From an uncultured Selenomonadales bacterium (GTDB lineage: Bacteria; Bacillota; Negativicutes; Selenomonadales; Selenomonadaceae), in NCBI GenBank assembly GCA_937915885.1, contig CALGGP010000369.1, forward strand, positions 1-7,149: 7,149 bases of DNA, in the 5' to 3' direction. Each line of letters begins with the position of its first letter. The stretch's first letter is position 1. Positions 6,801 through 7,149 of this stretch are shown piece after piece. The translations under genes and the position numbers were made by a program. The notes beneath the pieces were generated by a model. The model made no database searches and was not told the origin of the DNA. It worked only from the letters and a program-made list of their open reading frames with translations.

Positions 6801-7149
6801 TCGTCGCCCGCGCCCGCATTGATCGAAACATTTTCGCCGCCGTTGACGACCGTATCATTGCCGCCGCCCGCGTTGATGTATCTGAATTTGTCGGCGTTGT
6901 TGAGAGAATCCGCGCCGTCGGTGCCGAGGATTTTCGGGATCAACGTCATAAATTCGGTATCTTTGAAAGTGATCGAGCCGTCGCCGATCTTCATCACGAC
7001 ATCATTGCCCGATTGTCCGATCGAATCAAAGTCGAAGCCGAGCGTCGTCCGATCGTTGAATCCGTAAATGGTATCATTGCCGTCGCCCGCTTGATATTCG
7101 ATCCGCGCGGAGCCGCCCGTCAGACTGATCACGTCATCGCCCGTACCGC
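3809..7149 (-). CDS. Giant RTX-like beta-roll protein, 5' end missing (paralogue C)
   Basis: At least 1112 residues. The frame stays open through the right edge (it reads G-T-G-D-D-V-I-S-L at the end), so the GTG at 7132 is an internal Val codon and not a start. The protein carries about 45 GGxGxD-type nonapeptides. Its first part contains five copies of a closing-type module (ARIEYRSGDGND, then a TTLGFDFDS-like strand, QSGSDVV, GDGSITFKD), each joined to the next by a GTDGADS linker. A 108-residue block of simple 18-residue repeats lies between the third and fourth copies. The second half is a long run of 18-residue repeats. The last 100 residues are the same closing module and tail (PKTLTELGDLD, then EPSKFDKMIAA) as in the two smaller RTX proteins. 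No enzymatic or membrane segment is seen. It is expected to be an exported, calcium-stabilised rod-like protein; whether it is an adhesin, surface layer or matrix protein is not shown. It is followed by a 521-bp repeat-rich gap before the sepF-like gene. Confidence 0.9.
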   Translation of the reverse strand, partial: GTGDDVISLTGGSARIEYQAGDGNDTIYGFNDRTTLGFDFDSIGQSGNDVVMKIGDGSITFKDTEFMTLIPKILGTDGADSLNNADKFRYINAGGGNDTVVNGGENVSINAGAGDDVISLTGGSARIEYRSGEGNDTIFGFNDRTTLDFDYDSIGQSGSDIVMRLGDGSITFKNTDLSTLIPNMLGTDGDDSLTNTDDFKYISVGGGNDTVVNGGSDVTINGGTGDDVISLTGGSARIEYRSGDGNDTIYGADDQTTLGFNFDSMIQSGSDVIVRIGDGSITFKDTDILTVIPKIVGTDGADSITNADDFKYIGAGDGNDTVGNGGADVTINAGAGNDVITNNGDGASIDGGDDNDSITNDGSNATINGGNGKDYIYNDGSNAKIDGEEGNDIVSNGGSNSTLVGGNGNDVISNRGDGASIDGGDDNDSITNDGSDVTLNAGAGNDVISLDGGSAQIEYRSGDGNDIIFGFNDRTTLDFDYDSISQSGSDVVMRLGNGSITFKDADIMSLIKKVLGTNGADSIANADDSQYISVGGGNDTVVNSGSDVTINGGAGNDVISLTGGSARIEYRSGDGNDTVYGVDDRTTLGFSFNSMIQSGSDVVMKIGNGSITFKDADITTLLPKILGTDGADDITNNDDFRYVSLGAGADTIYNNGSTVKVDGGDDNDYINNAGWRGYVTLNGGAGNDKIYNEGMQSPIDGGDGDDSVNNSGSSLTITGGNGNDTIENRATSVVVDGGNDDDYVRNRNGYTTIRGGAGNDTIDNQSSFHMILIDGGDGNDEIYNGTSHVTIEGGADDDFIRNEASWVSVFGGDGNDSVYNSGYRSLLNVGAGNDSISNSASDAKIYGGAGNDTVANNGDNVTIDAGADDDVINNSRDKVMVLGGDGADTIANSGSRFVVDAGDGADSIANDGFSVTITAGAGDDVIQNNARGNNSLLDSGDGADSIITYAYNVTVAAGAGDDTLENYGAIGAIVNGGDGNDVLIDRVRMSGVTLDGGAGDDVISLAGGFEVLNYASGDGNDTIYGFNDRTKLNFAYDSIAQSGDDVIMKIGDGSITFKDTALDLFKVETSEQLSSILEPKTLTELGDLDKIFAVEPSKFDKMIAAKKSMRNA
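5443..7149 (-). repeat. 333-bp coding supermodules with exact spacing
   Basis: The block encoding ARIEYRSGDG (plus strand around CAATCCGC) occurs at 7099, 6766, 6433, 5776 and 5443. Spacings are 333, 333, 657 and 333 bp; the 657 is 333 plus a 324-bp insertion of six 54-bp units. Each supermodule is 111 residues. Copies 2 and 4 share the type FGFNDRTTLDFDYDS, while copies 3 and 5 share TTLGFxFxSMIQSGSD, showing that a pair was duplicated. The array runs off the right edge. Confidence 0.85.
5830..6153 (-). repeat. 324-bp block of six 54-bp RTX units
   Basis: Six 18-residue units interrupt the 333-bp supermodule series (edges approximate). Inside, a perfect 48-base direct repeat (5856-5903 and 6072-6119) is spaced 216 bp, exactly four units, and encodes part of NGDGASIDGGDDNDSITNDG twice. 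Confidence 0.8.

Noticed and set aside
7130..7132. GTG as a start codon for the giant RTX gene
   Set aside because: The frame remains open to the window edge and the upstream codons read G-T-G-D-D, matching internal repeats. No ribosome binding site precedes it.
4100..7149. Regularly spaced repeats resembling a CRISPR array (recurring ATCATTGCCGTCGCC)
   Set aside because: The repeats are coding, stay in the 54-bp frame, and the stretches between them are homologous to one another rather than unique spacers.

Overview
The window is dominated by three minus-strand genes for RTX-like calcium-binding beta-roll proteins, plus one small SepF-family gene. Reading along the minus strand (high to low coordinates) the order is: a giant RTX gene entering from the right edge (3809-7149, at least 1112 residues, 5' end missing); a 521-bp non-coding block packed with palindromic and tandem repeats (3288-3808); a 90-residue SepF-like gene (3015-3287); a 418-residue RTX gene (1752-3008); a 518-residue RTX gene (199-1755); and a short non-coding tail ending in another palindromic element. 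Bases 1-17 match the end of an Illumina TruSeq adapter and are not genomic.

The sepF-like gene and the two downstream RTX genes look like one operon. The first gap is 6 bp, the second junction is a 4-bp ATGA overlap, and both RTX starts share nearly the same leader and ribosome binding site. The leader appears to have been duplicated together with the gene. None of the three RTX proteins shows a signal peptide. All end in the same roughly 40-residue C-terminal tail, as would suit export by a C-terminal signal (type I style), but no transporter gene is in the window.

The RTX proteins are built mostly from an 18-residue (54-bp) unit in which one half is a canonical GGxGxDxIx nonapeptide and the other half is an Asn-bearing N-x-(G/A)-x-x-V-x-I type half-turn. 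The giant protein also contains a 111-residue (333-bp) supermodule repeated with exact spacing, and pairs of these supermodules have themselves been duplicated (990 bp apart).

The organism cannot be named from this window. SepF points away from most Proteobacteria and toward lineages such as Firmicutes (including diderm Negativicutes), Synergistota, Cyanobacteria or Armatimonadota. RTX proteins without a signal peptide favour a diderm. Interspersed palindromes with heptamer tandem repeats fit a repeat-rich genome. The lineage is inference only.
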